A stretch of 64,000 bases of DNA from Stappia indica (GTDB lineage Bacteria > Pseudomonadota > Alphaproteobacteria > Rhizobiales > Stappiaceae): assembly GCF_009789575.1 (NCBI RefSeq), contig NZ_CP046908.1, positions 1,860,001 to 1,924,000 on the forward strand, given 5' to 3'. The first letter of the stretch is position 1; every line of letters begins with the position of its first letter. The notes under the pieces were generated by a model that did no database searches, was not told where the DNA came from, and saw only the letters and a program-made list of their open reading frames with translations. Below are positions 50,252 through 59,587 of the stretch, piece by piece. The translations under genes were made by a program, and so were the position numbers.

Positions 50252-51531
50252 GGCGCAACCATAAGATATTGATGGACGATATCGGTGGCGGAAAGGAGAT
50301 CGGGCAGCTCCATCGCCTCCTGCGGATTGTGCGAGCCGTTGCGATTGCGCACGAAGACCATGCCGGCCGGCACGCCGGCGGCCGAGAAGACCGCCGCATC
50401 GTGTCCGCCGCCGCTCGCCATCACGAACGGCTCCTGGCCGACTGTCTCCATGGCCTTGCTCAGGCGCGCGACGAGACCGGCATCGCACAGGGCGGGGGCA
50501 ACGCGCAACTCCTCGTCGAGCTCGAAGCGCACTTTCCGGTCCCGCTCGATCTGCGCCATCTCCGTCTTCAGCAGGTCGCGCATCTCGTCCAGCACCCGCG
50601 CGCTCTGGCTGCGGATGTCGAGACTGAAGGACACCTGGTCGGGAATGCGCGTCATCGCGTGCTTTTCCGGGTCGGTGCCGACGATGCCGCTGGTCAGCAC
50701 CAGATCGTCGCCCTTGGCGAGAATCGTTGCCCAGCTTTCGTCGAGCCGCACCAGGAGGTCGGCCATGGCCAGCACCGGATCGCGGCGGAAGGCACGCGGC
50801 ACGGCGCCCGAATGGCCGGCCTCGCCGATGCAGCGCAGGGAGCGGTAGCGGATGTTGCCGCGAATGCCGGAGACCACGGCGGCCGGGACCGCCTTGCCGA
50901 TCAGCAGCGGCCCCTGCTCGATATGCACCTCGAGATAGGCCTCGATCCGCGACAGGTCGATCAGCGGCTTGCCGGCGCGCACCGGCGCCATGTCGATGCC
51001 GATGGCTTCCATATGCGCATCGAGCGTGCGGCCGTCGCCCTTGTGGCGGGCGGCAAGGTCGGAGGCGGACAGCGTGCCGGTCAGCGCCTTGGAGCCGATA
51101 TAGCACGGGCCGAACCAGGCGCTTTCCTCGCCGCGCATGGCAAGCACATGCACCGGGAAGGCGAACTTGCGCCCCTCGCGCCGCGCCCGCACCAGGCACA
51201 GCAGCCCGGCGACGACACCGGCGAGACCGTCGAAATTGCCGCCGAAGGGGACGCTGTCGACATGCGAGCCGATGACCGTGTAGCGCGCGGCCTCGCGGTC
51301 GCCCGGCAGGCAGAAATTGGCGTTGAGCCCGGCATCGTACCAGACCTCCAGCCCCTCGCGGCGGGCGAAGTCCTCCAGGAAGGACAGCGTCCTGGTCTCG
51401 ATGTCGGAAAAGGCCGGACGGCTGACGCCTTCCACGTCCGGCGACATGCGCGCGATCTCGTCGAAGAGGAAGCCGGCAAGGCGCAGCTCCTCCGCGCGGT
51501 CGTAAGCCCCGGTCTTCCTCAGCGCGGTCAC
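50248..51531 (-). CDS. Zn-dependent amidohydrolase (N-carbamoyl-L-amino acid hydrolase/allantoate amidohydrolase family)
   Basis: M20/M28-type hydrolase of 427 residues. Metal ligands are seen in GSHVDSV, GGNFDG, the EE of RGEESAWFG, His in HIEQGP and the late His in NGSHNPQEA. The family removes the carbamoyl group from N-carbamoyl amino acids. Between a dihydroorotase and a dihydroorotate dehydrogenase the natural substrate would be carbamoyl-L-aspartate (ureidosuccinate), giving aspartate, ammonia and CO2. GTG 51531 overlaps the pyrD stop (GTGA). Confidence 0.88.
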   Translation of the reverse strand: MTALRKTGAYDRAEELRLAGFLFDEIARMSPDVEGVSRPAFSDIETRTLSFLEDFARREGLEVWYDAGLNANFCLPGDREAARYTVIGSHVDSVPFGGNFDGLAGVVAGLLCLVRARREGRKFAFPVHVLAMRGEESAWFGPCYIGSKALTGTLSASDLAARHKGDGRTLDAHMEAIGIDMAPVRAGKPLIDLSRIEAYLEVHIEQGPLLIGKAVPAAVVSGIRGNIRYRSLRCIGEAGHSGAVPRAFRRDPVLAMADLLVRLDESWATILAKGDDLVLTSGIVGTDPEKHAMTRIPDQVSFSLDIRSQSARVLDEMRDLLKTEMAQIERDRKVRFELDEELRVAPALCDAGLVARLSKAMETVGQEPFVMASGGGHDAAVFSAAGVPAGMVFVRNRNGSHNPQEAMELPDLLSATDIVHQYLMVAP

Positions 51532-52472
51532 GGTGCCGCCTCCATGAACACGACGCCCTCCTTCTGCTCCTCGTCGATCAGCGTGCCGATCAGGTCGCGG
51601 ACGGACGAGAGCTTCTCGCGCTCCAGATAGCTCTCCAGCTCGGCGATGACGGTGACCATCGCGGTCGGATTGATGAAGGTGGCGGTGCCCACCTGCACGG
51701 CGGTGGCACCGGCAATGAGGAACTCGATCACGTCCTCGGCGGTGGAGATGCCGCCGCAGCCGATCACCGGAATGGTCGTCGACTTGGCGCACTGATAGGC
51801 CATGCGCAGAGCGATGGGCTTCAGCGAGGGACCCGACAGGCCGCCCATCAGGTTGCCGAGCTTCGGCCGGCGGGTGCGGATGTCGATGGCCATGGCCAGC
51901 AACGTGTTGGCGACGACCAGCGCATCGGCGCCGCCTTCCTGCGCCGCGCGCGCCACTTCCGGCGTCTCGCCGGTGTTGGGCGTCAGCTTGGCCCACAGCG
52001 GCAGATGCGTCGCCGCACGCAGCTTCTGCATCACGTCGTAGGTCGAGGAGGGACGGATGGCGAAGGCCTTGCCGTCTTCCTCGATGTTCGGACAGGAGAT
52101 GTTGACCTCGATGGCGGCAACGCCCTCCACCGTCACTTCCGAGCACAGGCGGGCGAACTCGTCCGCCGTGTTGCCGGAGATCGACACGACCAGCGGCGTC
52201 TCGTAGGCCTGGTAGAACGGCACCACCTTGTCGAGGAAGGCGCCGACGCCCTTGCTCGGGATGCCGATGGAATTGAGCATCGACGAGCCGACCTCGCACA
52301 CGCGCGGCGTCGGGTTGCCGTCGCGCAGGCCCCTTGTGATCGTCTTGGTCACATGGGCGCCGAGGCACTCGATGTCGAAGACCTCGGCCAGTTCCTCCGA
52401 GAATGTCCCGGAGGCCGGCATGATCGGGTTCTTCAGCGTCAAGCTGCCGATGTCGACGGACAGGTCTACCAT
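51528..52472 (-). CDS. pyrD: Dihydroorotate dehydrogenase, class 1B catalytic subunit
   Basis: FMN enzyme of 314 residues. The active-site Cys lies in NISCPN, Lys in WAKLTPN, and the phosphate-binding GCGGIST and VQVGTA blocks are typical of class 1B. Class 1B enzymes work with PyrK and NAD, and can run as orotate reductases, unlike the quinone-linked class 2 enzyme usual for synthesis in proteobacteria. ATG 52472 overlaps pyrK by seven bases. Its neighbours suggest reduction of imported orotate. Confidence 0.95.
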   Translation of the reverse strand: MVDLSVDIGSLTLKNPIMPASGTFSEELAEVFDIECLGAHVTKTITRGLRDGNPTPRVCEVGSSMLNSIGIPSKGVGAFLDKVVPFYQAYETPLVVSISGNTADEFARLCSEVTVEGVAAIEVNISCPNIEEDGKAFAIRPSSTYDVMQKLRAATHLPLWAKLTPNTGETPEVARAAQEGGADALVVANTLLAMAIDIRTRRPKLGNLMGGLSGPSLKPIALRMAYQCAKSTTIPVIGCGGISTAEDVIEFLIAGATAVQVGTATFINPTAMVTVIAELESYLEREKLSSVRDLIGTLIDEEQKEGVVFMEAAP

Positions 52473-53317
52473 GGCATGGCCTCCTGGATATCGAAGACGG
52501 GTCCTTCGCGGCACACGCGCAGCTGCACGGTCTTGTCGCCCTTGCGGAACGGCCGGACGCAGCAGTGGCACATGCCCAGGCCACAGGCCATCTGCTGCTC
52601 CAGCGCGATCTCGCCCGGAATGCCGTGGCGCTTGCCGATGCGCTGCAACAGGGTCAGCAGGCGGTTGGAGCCGCAGGTGTAGAAGGCATCGATGCCGGGA
52701 CCTGCGATCCTCTCCTCGATCACCTTTTCCAGGTTCTCGAGCGACGAGGTGCCTTCCGCGTCGGTGACCGGGATGATCTCGGCCCCCAGCTCGCGGAAAT
52801 AGTCGATGGACATCAACAGGTCCGGATGGCGGGCGCTGCAGATCGCGGTCAGATGCCGGCCGAGGCGGTTGGCCTCCAGCGCCAGCGGCGCCAGCGTTGC
52901 AAGGCCGACGCCGCGGGCGACGAGAACCAGCCGCTGCCAGTCGTCGTCGATGCGGAAGCCCTGGCCGAGCGGGCCCATGACGTTGAGCGCATCGCCCGCG
53001 CCAAGCTGCGAAAGCGCCCGGGTGCCGGCGCCCGTAACCTTGTAGAGGAAGTGCAGCTCGCCGCGCTCGGGATAGAAGCCGTAGATGCTCATCGGCCGCC
53101 GCAGATAGGGCGTCTCGCCGCCGAGCGCCGGGCACAGCAGGTTGAAGAACTGGCCGGCCCGGCAGAGATCGAGCATCTCGCGCGGGGCCGCCAGGACGAG
53201 GCGCATGTACTCGCCGTTGACCGGGTCGTTGGAGAGCACATCGAGGTCCCGCTCGAAGACGACGGGCTGGGCCCGTCCGCCGGCAGCGGAAGCGGGTCTT
53301 GTCAGAACGCTGGTCAT
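52466..53317 (-). CDS. pyrK: Dihydroorotate dehydrogenase electron-transfer subunit
   Basis: Subunit of 283 residues with an FAD domain (LRRPMSIYG, GVGLATLAP), an NAD domain and a 2Fe-2S cluster: Cys in MACGLGMCHCC and a last Cys in RVCREGP. It links NAD(H) to the FMN of PyrD. ATG 53317 overlaps the dctM stop (ATGA). Confidence 0.94.
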   Translation of the reverse strand: MTSVLTRPASAAGGRAQPVVFERDLDVLSNDPVNGEYMRLVLAAPREMLDLCRAGQFFNLLCPALGGETPYLRRPMSIYGFYPERGELHFLYKVTGAGTRALSQLGAGDALNVMGPLGQGFRIDDDWQRLVLVARGVGLATLAPLALEANRLGRHLTAICSARHPDLLMSIDYFRELGAEIIPVTDAEGTSSLENLEKVIEERIAGPGIDAFYTCGSNRLLTLLQRIGKRHGIPGEIALEQQMACGLGMCHCCVRPFRKGDKTVQLRVCREGPVFDIQEAMPW

Positions 53318-54600
53318 CCGAACACCAGATTGGGCAGGAAGGTGGAGATCGACGGGATGTAGGTGATGATCCCGAGCGCAACGAGGTTGGCGATCACGAA
53401 GGGCCAGATACCGGAAATGATCGTCATCACCGGCTTGCCGAGCGTCGAGGACGCCACGAACAGATCCAGCCCGAAGGGTGGCGTGATCATGCCGGCGGAG
53501 ATGTTGAGCGTGACGATCATGCCGAAATGCACCGGGTCGATGCCCATCGCCATCGCCACCGGATAGAGCGGCGGCACGAGGATCAGCAGCGCCGAATTCG
53601 GATCGATGAACATGCCCGCGATCAGGAAGACGACGTTGACCACCAGCAGGAAGACGATCGGCCCGGCATCGACGGCGGCCAGGAACTCCAGGATCTGCCC
53701 GGGGATCTGCGCCAGCGTGATGAAGTAGGAGAGCAGGCCGCCGAGCGCCAGCAGGATGAAGATGATGGCGGTGGACACGGCCGCCCGCTCGGTCACCTTG
53801 AACAGCTTCGCCAGGGTCAGCTCGCGGAACACGACCATCTCCACGAAGATGGCGTAGACGACGCTGACGGCAGCGGCCTCGGTCGGGGTGAAGACGCCAG
53901 AATAGATGCCGCCGAGGATGATCGCCGGCATGCCGAGCGCCCAGCCGGAATGTACGACGGCACGCAGCCGGTCGCCCCAGGAGGTGCGCTCTCCGGCCGA
54001 AACCCCGGCGCGGCGCGCCTCGATGGCGACCATGATGGCGAAGACCAGGCCGAGCACCAGGCCGACGGCCATGCCGGCGACGAACAGGCGCGCGACCGAG
54101 GTGCCGGTCATCCAGCCGTAGATGATGAAGGTGATCGACGGCGGGATCAGCAGCGCCGTCTCGGCGCTGGAGGCGATGAGGCCGAGCGAGAACTTGTCGC
54201 TGAAGCCGGCCTTGCGCATTTCCGGATAGACCAGCCGGCCCATCGCCGCCACCGTCGCCGGCGCCGAGCCGGACACGGAGCCGAAGGCCATCGAGCCGCC
54301 GACGATGGTGTAGCCGATGCCGCCCTTGCGATGGCCGAGCAGCGACTGGACGAGGCTGGTGAGCCGGCGGGCGATCTGGCCCTCGCCCATCAGCTCCGCC
54401 GCCAGGATGAAGAAGGGGATGGCGAGCAGCGTCGAATGGTTGATGCCGCCGAGGATCTTCTGCACCACGACCGGATCCGGCAGGGAGCCGTAGAAGAACT
54501 GCTTGATCAAGAGGGCCGGCACGCCGAGCACGAGAAACATCTCGAAGCCCGCGATCAGCAGCACGACGGCCAGCGCAACGATGAGGAAGAGGAGAATCAT
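53314..54600 (-). CDS. dctM: TRAP transporter large membrane subunit
   Basis: Integral membrane protein of 428 residues with about 12 segments, of the DctM family that drives uptake with a sodium or proton gradient. FSVSGSAPATVAAMG-like (FGSVSGSAPATVAAMG) and NISAGMITPPFGLDLF are the standard blocks. The ATG at 54600 overlaps the dctQ stop. Being fused into the pyr genes by overlap, the transporter likely imports a pyrimidine-pathway carboxylate such as orotate. Confidence 0.95.
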   Translation of the reverse strand: MILLFLIVALAVVLLIAGFEMFLVLGVPALLIKQFFYGSLPDPVVVQKILGGINHSTLLAIPFFILAAELMGEGQIARRLTSLVQSLLGHRKGGIGYTIVGGSMAFGSVSGSAPATVAAMGRLVYPEMRKAGFSDKFSLGLIASSAETALLIPPSITFIIYGWMTGTSVARLFVAGMAVGLVLGLVFAIMVAIEARRAGVSAGERTSWGDRLRAVVHSGWALGMPAIILGGIYSGVFTPTEAAAVSVVYAIFVEMVVFRELTLAKLFKVTERAAVSTAIIFILLALGGLLSYFITLAQIPGQILEFLAAVDAGPIVFLLVVNVVFLIAGMFIDPNSALLILVPPLYPVAMAMGIDPVHFGMIVTLNISAGMITPPFGLDLFVASSTLGKPVMTIISGIWPFVIANLVALGIITYIPSISTFLPNLVFG

Positions 54601-55100
54601 GCCTCGTCGGCCTCCCGTGCCGGCGTGCGGTCGATCAACCCGAGGAAGCTCAGCAGGTAGCGCAGGGCAAGCAGCCCGAAGCCAACCAGGGGCGCGACAT
54701 AGATCCAACCCATCTCGAGGCCCAGCGTCGGGCTTCTCTGGCCGGAGCCGAAGACGAACAGCGTCATCTTCCAGGCGAGCCAGACGAGATAGAGCGAAAA
54801 GAGGAAGCCGACGGCATCAATGATGCGCTGGACCGGCAGGCGGGTCGCCTCGGCGATGCGGGACCGCCAGGTATCGACGGCGACGTGCCGGCCGATCTCG
54901 AGCGCGTAGCCGAGGGCGAGGAAGACCAGGTAGAGGTTCATCAACCGGACCGCCTCCTCGATCCAGCCGAGGCTGGAGGCAAGGGGACTGCCCGAGGCGC
55001 GAACCAGGACATTGACGAAGTAGAGCCCCGCCATCGTCAGAAAAATCGAAACGAGTGCGCACCGTTCGACGGTGCGCAGGACCGAAAGAGCGCTGCGCAT
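54597..55100 (-). CDS. dctQ: TRAP transporter small membrane subunit
   Basis: Protein of 167 residues with four membrane segments (about 13-35, 48-66, 88-108 and 128-152) and the DctQ block WIEEAVRLMNLYLVFL. ATG 55100 follows GGAGCAACT. Partner of DctM. Confidence 0.93.
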   Translation of the reverse strand: MRSALSVLRTVERCALVSIFLTMAGLYFVNVLVRASGSPLASSLGWIEEAVRLMNLYLVFLALGYALEIGRHVAVDTWRSRIAEATRLPVQRIIDAVGFLFSLYLVWLAWKMTLFVFGSGQRSPTLGLEMGWIYVAPLVGFGLLALRYLLSFLGLIDRTPAREADEA

Positions 55101-55169
55101 AGAGTTGCTCCAGACATCCGCCGCAAGGGCCATCCCGTCCGCCGCCGGACGGTGGTCAGGATGAAGATC

Positions 55170-55335
55170 GCGGGCGCGGTCCGAGCCGCGCGGACAATCA
55201 AGTCGGGACGCACACCGTCCGCCACGAATGCGGGCCGGGACGAAACCACCCGCCGCAGGACGACGGTCAAGGCGCCTGCAGGCATCAGGCACTGCAGGTA
55301 AAGAGCCTGCGGGCGCGGTCCGGGCCGCGCCCGCG
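55170..55335 (-). other. dctP-dctQ gap: duplicated GC element and strong hairpin
   Basis: A 22-base element starting GCGGGCGCGGTCCG occurs at 55170-55191 and again, with one change, at 55310-55331. The second copy forms GCGGGCGCGG-N6-CCGCGCCCGC (55310-55335), 14 bases beyond the dctP stop. It probably stabilises the dctP message or cuts read-through. No gene is in the 249-base gap. Confidence 0.6.
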
Positions 55336-55349
55336 GGCACCGCCGACGA

Positions 55350-56372
55350 TTACTTGGTAATCGTAGCGTATTCCTGCTCGTACAGGTTCACCAGCTCGAG
55401 GCCTTCCTCGCCGGCGCCCTGGATGTAGGCGTTACGGGCAGCCGGGTACATGGTCTCGCGGAACGCGGCCTTCTCCTCGGCGGAGAGCTCGCGCACCTCG
55501 ACGCCGGCAGCCTTGATCTCTTCCAGCGAGGAGGCGACCGAGGCCTTCTTGTGGGCGATCAGGTCCGGGACGACCTCGGCGAAGGCGTCGGTGATGATGG
55601 TGCGGTACTCTTCCGGAAGGCTCGCCCAGAAGGTCGGGTTGAAGAGGATCACGTCCTCCATCGCGCCGTGGTTGGAGAGCACGAGGTACTTCTGCACCTC
55701 GTAGAACTTCATGGCGCGGATGGTGTCGAGCGGGTTCTCCTGGGCATCGACGACGCCGGTCTGCAGCGAGGTGTAGAGCTCGCCGAAGGGCAGCGCGATG
55801 GCGGAAGCGCCGACGGACTTGAACTGCTCGATCAGGATGCTGGAATCCATCACGCGGAACTTCTGGCCCGAGAAGTCTTCCATGGAGGCCAGCGGCTTGC
55901 TGGAGGAGAAGTTCTTCCGGCCGTTCGGCCAGAGCATCAGGCACTCGACGCCGCGGCTCTCGAAGGACTCGCACAGCGCCTTGCCGAAGGTGCCCGAGCG
56001 CAGCTCCTGCGCCTTGGCATCGTCTTCCGGCAGCAGGAAGGGAATGTCGAGGATCGACACGACCGGGTTGAAGCCGCCGAGGAAGGCAGCCGGAGCGACG
56101 GTCGCCTCGAGCGAGCCGAGCTGCACGCCCTCGGTCATCTCGCGCTGCTGGCCGAGCTGGCCCTGCGGGAAGATCTGGAACTCGACGGCGCCGTTGGTGC
56201 GCTCGGCGACCAGTGCCGCAACCTTTTCAAGGTGCACGTGGCGGGACTGCTGGGTCGACTCCAGATGGCCGATCTTGGCGACGAAATCCGCCGCGAAGGC
56301 ACCGGTCGAGAAGGCGACACCGGCAACGGCGAGAACGGCCGTTGCGGCCAGTTTGCGAACAGTATGTGTCAT
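55350..56372 (-). CDS. dctP: TRAP transporter periplasmic binding protein (orotate operon)
   Basis: DctP-family binding protein of 340 residues. Signal peptide to about residue 28 (AFAADF). The carboxylate-binding Arg is in KFRVMDS and the DAQENPL block follows, both usual for family members that bind organic acids. ATG 56372 is preceded by GGTGGAG. First gene of the operon; its ligand is likely the substrate of the pyr genes. Confidence 0.93.
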   Translation of the reverse strand: MTHTVRKLAATAVLAVAGVAFSTGAFAADFVAKIGHLESTQQSRHVHLEKVAALVAERTNGAVEFQIFPQGQLGQQREMTEGVQLGSLEATVAPAAFLGGFNPVVSILDIPFLLPEDDAKAQELRSGTFGKALCESFESRGVECLMLWPNGRKNFSSSKPLASMEDFSGQKFRVMDSSILIEQFKSVGASAIALPFGELYTSLQTGVVDAQENPLDTIRAMKFYEVQKYLVLSNHGAMEDVILFNPTFWASLPEEYRTIITDAFAEVVPDLIAHKKASVASSLEEIKAAGVEVRELSAEEKAAFRETMYPAARNAYIQGAGEEGLELVNLYEQEYATITK

Positions 56373-56483
56373 AGGGCTCCACCTCTAAGGCTAACAGGCA
56401 CTGGATACGCTTTTGTTTCTTGGCGCGATACAGGCGCGGAAGTGAATAGCGTATTGAGCGATCCGGATGCTGTCAACGACTCA

Positions 56484-56517
56484 TCTCAAAAATGAGACAA
56501 TTGGACAATTCGTCCAA
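56484..56517. promoter_or_regulatory. Two adjacent palindromes between dctP and the XRE regulator
   Basis: TCTCA-AAAA-TGAGA (56484-56497) and TTGGAC-AATTC-GTCCAA (56501-56517) lie three bases apart in the 234-base divergent gap, the only AT-rich part of it. Candidate operator for the regulator encoded next to it; the second repeat could also overlap a promoter. Confidence 0.55.
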
Positions 56518-56606
56518 GAACTGATTATCATGCTCGGAATTGAACACTGCAACGGTCATCCGGCCTCGCGCCGGCATCGCCTGCTCCCAGCCCACGGGAC
56601 ACCCTT

Positions 56607-57527
56607 TTGACCCAGGACGACGACGCCATCCGTTTCAGCGATATCGGCGCGAGGCTGAGGGCCTATCGCCTCGGCAAGGGACTGACGCCGGAGGCGCTGG
56701 CGGAGAAGCTCGGCATTTCCCGTGCCGCCCTCTACCGGGCCGAAAAGGGCGAGATCCGCAAGATCGAGATGCTGACCTCCATCGCCGACGAACTCGGCGT
56801 GTCGCTGCCGAGCCTCCTCGGCGTCGGCGTGGAATATGTCAGCACCTCCATCGGCTTCTTCGAGCGCATGCGCCAGCTGGAGGACGAGTGCCAGCAGATC
56901 ATCGGCCTGTTCAGCCCGATGTCCTACCTGCTCACCTCCGACGGCTACGACGAGATCCTCAAGGAGGTGCTGCTCGAATCGATTCCCGAAGGCACGGACC
57001 CTGCGGGCGAGGCCGCCGAAGCGGTGGAACGGCTGCTGGAGATCCTGCACGCCCGAAAGGACGCCTTCCGCCTGCGCCGGCCGCTGATCGTCAGCCTGAT
57101 CTCCTCGGCCGACCTGGAGCGGTTCCTGCTGCACGGGCTGATCGGCCGGCACGACCTGTCGCCGGAGACGACCGACCATCGCCGGCTGATGGCGCGGCGC
57201 GAGGCGGAGTATCTGCTGTCGATGCTGCGCGACCAGCCCATCGGCATCCAGATCGGCATCGTGCGCGGCCCGGTGCCGGCAACGAGCTTCCAGATCTTCC
57301 GCCAGACCAACCGCTCGGTGCTGGCGATCAGCCCATTCCGGCTCGGCGAACAGCCGAATGTGCGCCTCGGCGTTGCGCTGATCACCTCGGCCGCCGAGGC
57401 GATGACGCTGCACGAATCCATCGCCGAACGCCTGTGGGGCGACGCGCTCAAGGGCGCCGAGGCAATCGCCTATCTGGAAGCGATGATCGAGAAATACGCG
57501 ATCGCGGAGACGCCCGGCGCGAAGTGA
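56607..57527 (+). CDS. XRE-family transcriptional regulator
   Basis: Regulator of 306 residues. Helix-turn-helix at about 13-68 (LRAYRLGKGLTPEALAEKLG, SRAALYRAEKGE); the remaining 230 residues form an unrecognised ligand-binding domain. The start is TTG at 56607; no ATG in frame is suitable. Divergent from dctP, so it probably controls the orotate operon in response to its substrate or product. Confidence 0.85.
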   Translation: MTQDDDAIRFSDIGARLRAYRLGKGLTPEALAEKLGISRAALYRAEKGEIRKIEMLTSIADELGVSLPSLLGVGVEYVSTSIGFFERMRQLEDECQQIIGLFSPMSYLLTSDGYDEILKEVLLESIPEGTDPAGEAAEAVERLLEILHARKDAFRLRRPLIVSLISSADLERFLLHGLIGRHDLSPETTDHRRLMARREAEYLLSMLRDQPIGIQIGIVRGPVPATSFQIFRQTNRSVLAISPFRLGEQPNVRLGVALITSAAEAMTLHESIAERLWGDALKGAEAIAYLEAMIEKYAIAETPGAK

Positions 57528-57542
57528 GGCCGCCGCGGCCTC
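57526..57542. terminator. Short hairpin between convergent regulators
   Basis: GAGGCCG-CCG-CGGCCTC, overlapping the stop of the XRE gene and 25 bases from the end of the GntR gene. Confidence 0.4.
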
Positions 57543-57566
57543 GCTGAGGGCGGGGCCAAGGCAGCG

Positions 57567-58322
57567 TCAGGGCAGCGCCAAGGCGGACAGCGCCTCCAGG
57601 CATTCCTCGTCCGAGCGCCGCTTGCCCTTCTGCCGCGCCGAAGGGCCGGCCTGCAGCCCGTTCTCCGGCAGGGCGAGCGAGCGGTTGATCACCAGGATAT
57701 GCTCGCGCAGCAGGGCGTGGGCCGCCTCGAATTCGCGCCGCACGATGAGGTCGCGCATCTCCACATGCTCGGAGAAGGACCGGCTCCAGAAGTTGCCCTC
57801 GCCCGACTGCAACCTTGCGCGCAGCGCCTCCAGCGCCGTCGCGGTGAGGTCGTAGGCCTTTTCCAGGTAGCGGTTGCCGGCGGTCTGCAGAATGACCCGA
57901 TGATAGGCGCTGTCGGCGCGGCTGTAGAGCCACCACTCGCCCACGTCGATGGCGTGCTGCATCTGGGAGATCGCCCCGTTCAGCCGGTGCACGAGGGTCT
58001 CGGGATCGCGCGCCAGCGCGTCCTGCAGCGCTTCGCGCTCCAGCATCGCGCGAAAGCGGCTCATCTCCGCAACGTCCTGGCGCGAGGGCGTCACCACATA
58101 GGTGCCGGCCTGCGGCACGATGGTGACGAGCCCCATGTCGCGCAGGTCCATGAAGGCCGCGCGCACCGGCGCCTTGCTCATGCCAAGGGCCCGCGCGATC
58201 TGCTCTTCCGACAGCCGTTCGCCGAACTCGAACCGGCCCGACACGATGGCATCGCGCAGCCGCTCGCAGGCCTCCTGAGTGAGTGACAAGACGCTCTCCT
58301 TCCCGGTCCGGTCGTGTTCCAT
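57567..58322 (-). CDS. GntR-family (FadR subgroup) transcriptional regulator
   Basis: Regulator of up to 251 residues: winged helix at about 12-75 (LSEEQIARALGMSKAPVRAAFMDL) and an all-helical FCD effector domain with metal-binding Asp/His (RADSAYHRVIL, SFSEHVEMRDLI). ATG 58322 gives the longest form, but TTG 58289 has AAGGAG seven bases upstream and gives the usual start LSLTQEACERL. Divergent from the 2-hydroxyacid dehydrogenase operon, which it likely represses through the palindrome at 58400. Confidence 0.92.
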   Translation of the reverse strand: MEHDRTGKESVLSLTQEACERLRDAIVSGRFEFGERLSEEQIARALGMSKAPVRAAFMDLRDMGLVTIVPQAGTYVVTPSRQDVAEMSRFRAMLEREALQDALARDPETLVHRLNGAISQMQHAIDVGEWWLYSRADSAYHRVILQTAGNRYLEKAYDLTATALEALRARLQSGEGNFWSRSFSEHVEMRDLIVRREFEAAHALLREHILVINRSLALPENGLQAGPSARQKGKRRSDEECLEALSALALP

Positions 58323-58399
58323 CGCGGACGAACAAGCCTGAAATCACCTGAATTCCGGACTTTTTCAAGCGCGATAAAAACCGTTTGACATTCCATGAA

Positions 58400-58417
58400 A
58401 TTCTAGAATTCTAGAAT
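58400..58417. promoter_or_regulatory. GntR-type operator
   Basis: ATTCTAGAATTCTAGAAT is a perfect 18-bp palindrome made of two TTCTAGAA units, flanked by TTCCAT and ATGGAA. TTGACA at 58385-58390 just to the left could be a -35 box for the plus-strand operon, so a bound repressor would cover the promoter. It ends 49 bases before the ATG at 58466. Confidence 0.65.
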
Positions 58418-58465
58418 GGAAACGTCAATGACCAATCGCGTCTCGAGAACTCCAAGAGGTTCCCC

Positions 58466-59503
58466 ATGTCCCGCCTTCGCCTGTTGACCCCCGACGCCCA
58501 GTACCCGGACGACGCCCTGATCGAAAGGGCGACGGCGGGCGAGGAGGTCGACTGGGACATCCACCGGGAGCGCAGCTTCGACCGGCTGCCCGATGCGGTG
58601 CTGCGCGGCTGCGACGCGATGGTGGTCTGGCACGAAATGCCGGTGACACGCGAGATGATCGCCCGGCTGGAGCGCTGCCGCATCATCGTGCGGGCCGGCG
58701 TCGGCTTCGACCATATCGACCTGGACGCGGCCGCCGCCGCCGGCATTCCGGTCTGCAACACCCCCGACTACGGCACCAGCGAGGTGGCCGACCACGCCAT
58801 CGCCCTGATGCTGACCCTGCGCCGCGGCATCGGCTCCTATCACCGCAACCTGATGGCCTCGCCGCAGGAGGGCTTCGACCACGCCCGCGCTCCGCTGCTC
58901 GCCCGGCTGAGGGGCAAGACCTTCGGCGTCGTCGGGCTGGGCCGCATCGGCATCGCCGCGGCGCTGCGGGCCAAGGCCTTCGGCATGCGCGTGCTCGCCT
59001 ATGACCCGCTGGTCTCGCGCGGCACGGAGATCGCCGCCGGCGTCGACCGCTGCGACCGGCTGGAGGAGCTGCTGGCGCAGGCGGACGTGGTCAGCCTGCA
59101 CTGCCCGCTGACCCCGCAGACGCTGAAGATGATCAACGCGGAGCGGCTGGCGCAGATGCAGCCGCATGCGGTGCTGATCAACACCGCCCGCGGCGCCATC
59201 ATCGACATGGATGCGCTGCTGGAGGCCCTGCGCAACGGCACCATCGCGGGAGCGGGGATCGACGTGCTGCCGGTCGAGCCGCCCTCGCCTGCGGACGCCA
59301 TCGCCCGCGCCTATGCGAACGGCGCCGACCCAATCGTCGGCGAGCGCCTGTTCGTCACCCCGCATGCCGCCTGGTCCAGCCCGGAAAGCGTTGCCGACGC
59401 CCGCCGCCTGTCGGTGGAGACGGCCATGCAGTTCCTGCGCGAGGGACGGCTGCGCAACCTGGTGAATTCGCCGGTCGCGACCCCGCTGAGCGGCGTCGCC
59501 TGA
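58466..59503 (+). CDS. D-isomer-specific 2-hydroxyacid dehydrogenase
   Basis: NAD(H)-dependent enzyme of 345 residues. Cofactor motif VVGLGRIGIAAA at about 153-164, substrate Arg in NTARGAIID, acid in AGIDVLPVEPP and catalytic His in VTPHAAWSS. Several members of this subgroup (C-terminal-binding-protein-like) reduce or oxidise short 2-oxo/2-hydroxy acids. First gene of a plus-strand operon with a TRAP transporter and a GMC oxidoreductase. Confidence 0.93.
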   Translation: MSRLRLLTPDAQYPDDALIERATAGEEVDWDIHRERSFDRLPDAVLRGCDAMVVWHEMPVTREMIARLERCRIIVRAGVGFDHIDLDAAAAAGIPVCNTPDYGTSEVADHAIALMLTLRRGIGSYHRNLMASPQEGFDHARAPLLARLRGKTFGVVGLGRIGIAAALRAKAFGMRVLAYDPLVSRGTEIAAGVDRCDRLEELLAQADVVSLHCPLTPQTLKMINAERLAQMQPHAVLINTARGAIIDMDALLEALRNGTIAGAGIDVLPVEPPSPADAIARAYANGADPIVGERLFVTPHAAWSSPESVADARRLSVETAMQFLREGRLRNLVNSPVATPLSGVA

Positions 59504-59587
59504 CGTGGCAGACTTCGCGGGAAACACCTGCGACACGATCCAAGGACATGGGATCAGACAAACATGTCCGCCCCTGGGAGGAAGACC

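Noticed and set aside
49202-52472. Ordinary de novo pyrimidine synthesis genes
   Set aside because: Class 1B PyrD with PyrK, a carbamoyl-amino-acid hydrolase that would destroy the biosynthetic intermediate, and a TRAP importer in one overlapping operon fit degradation better; not fully excluded.
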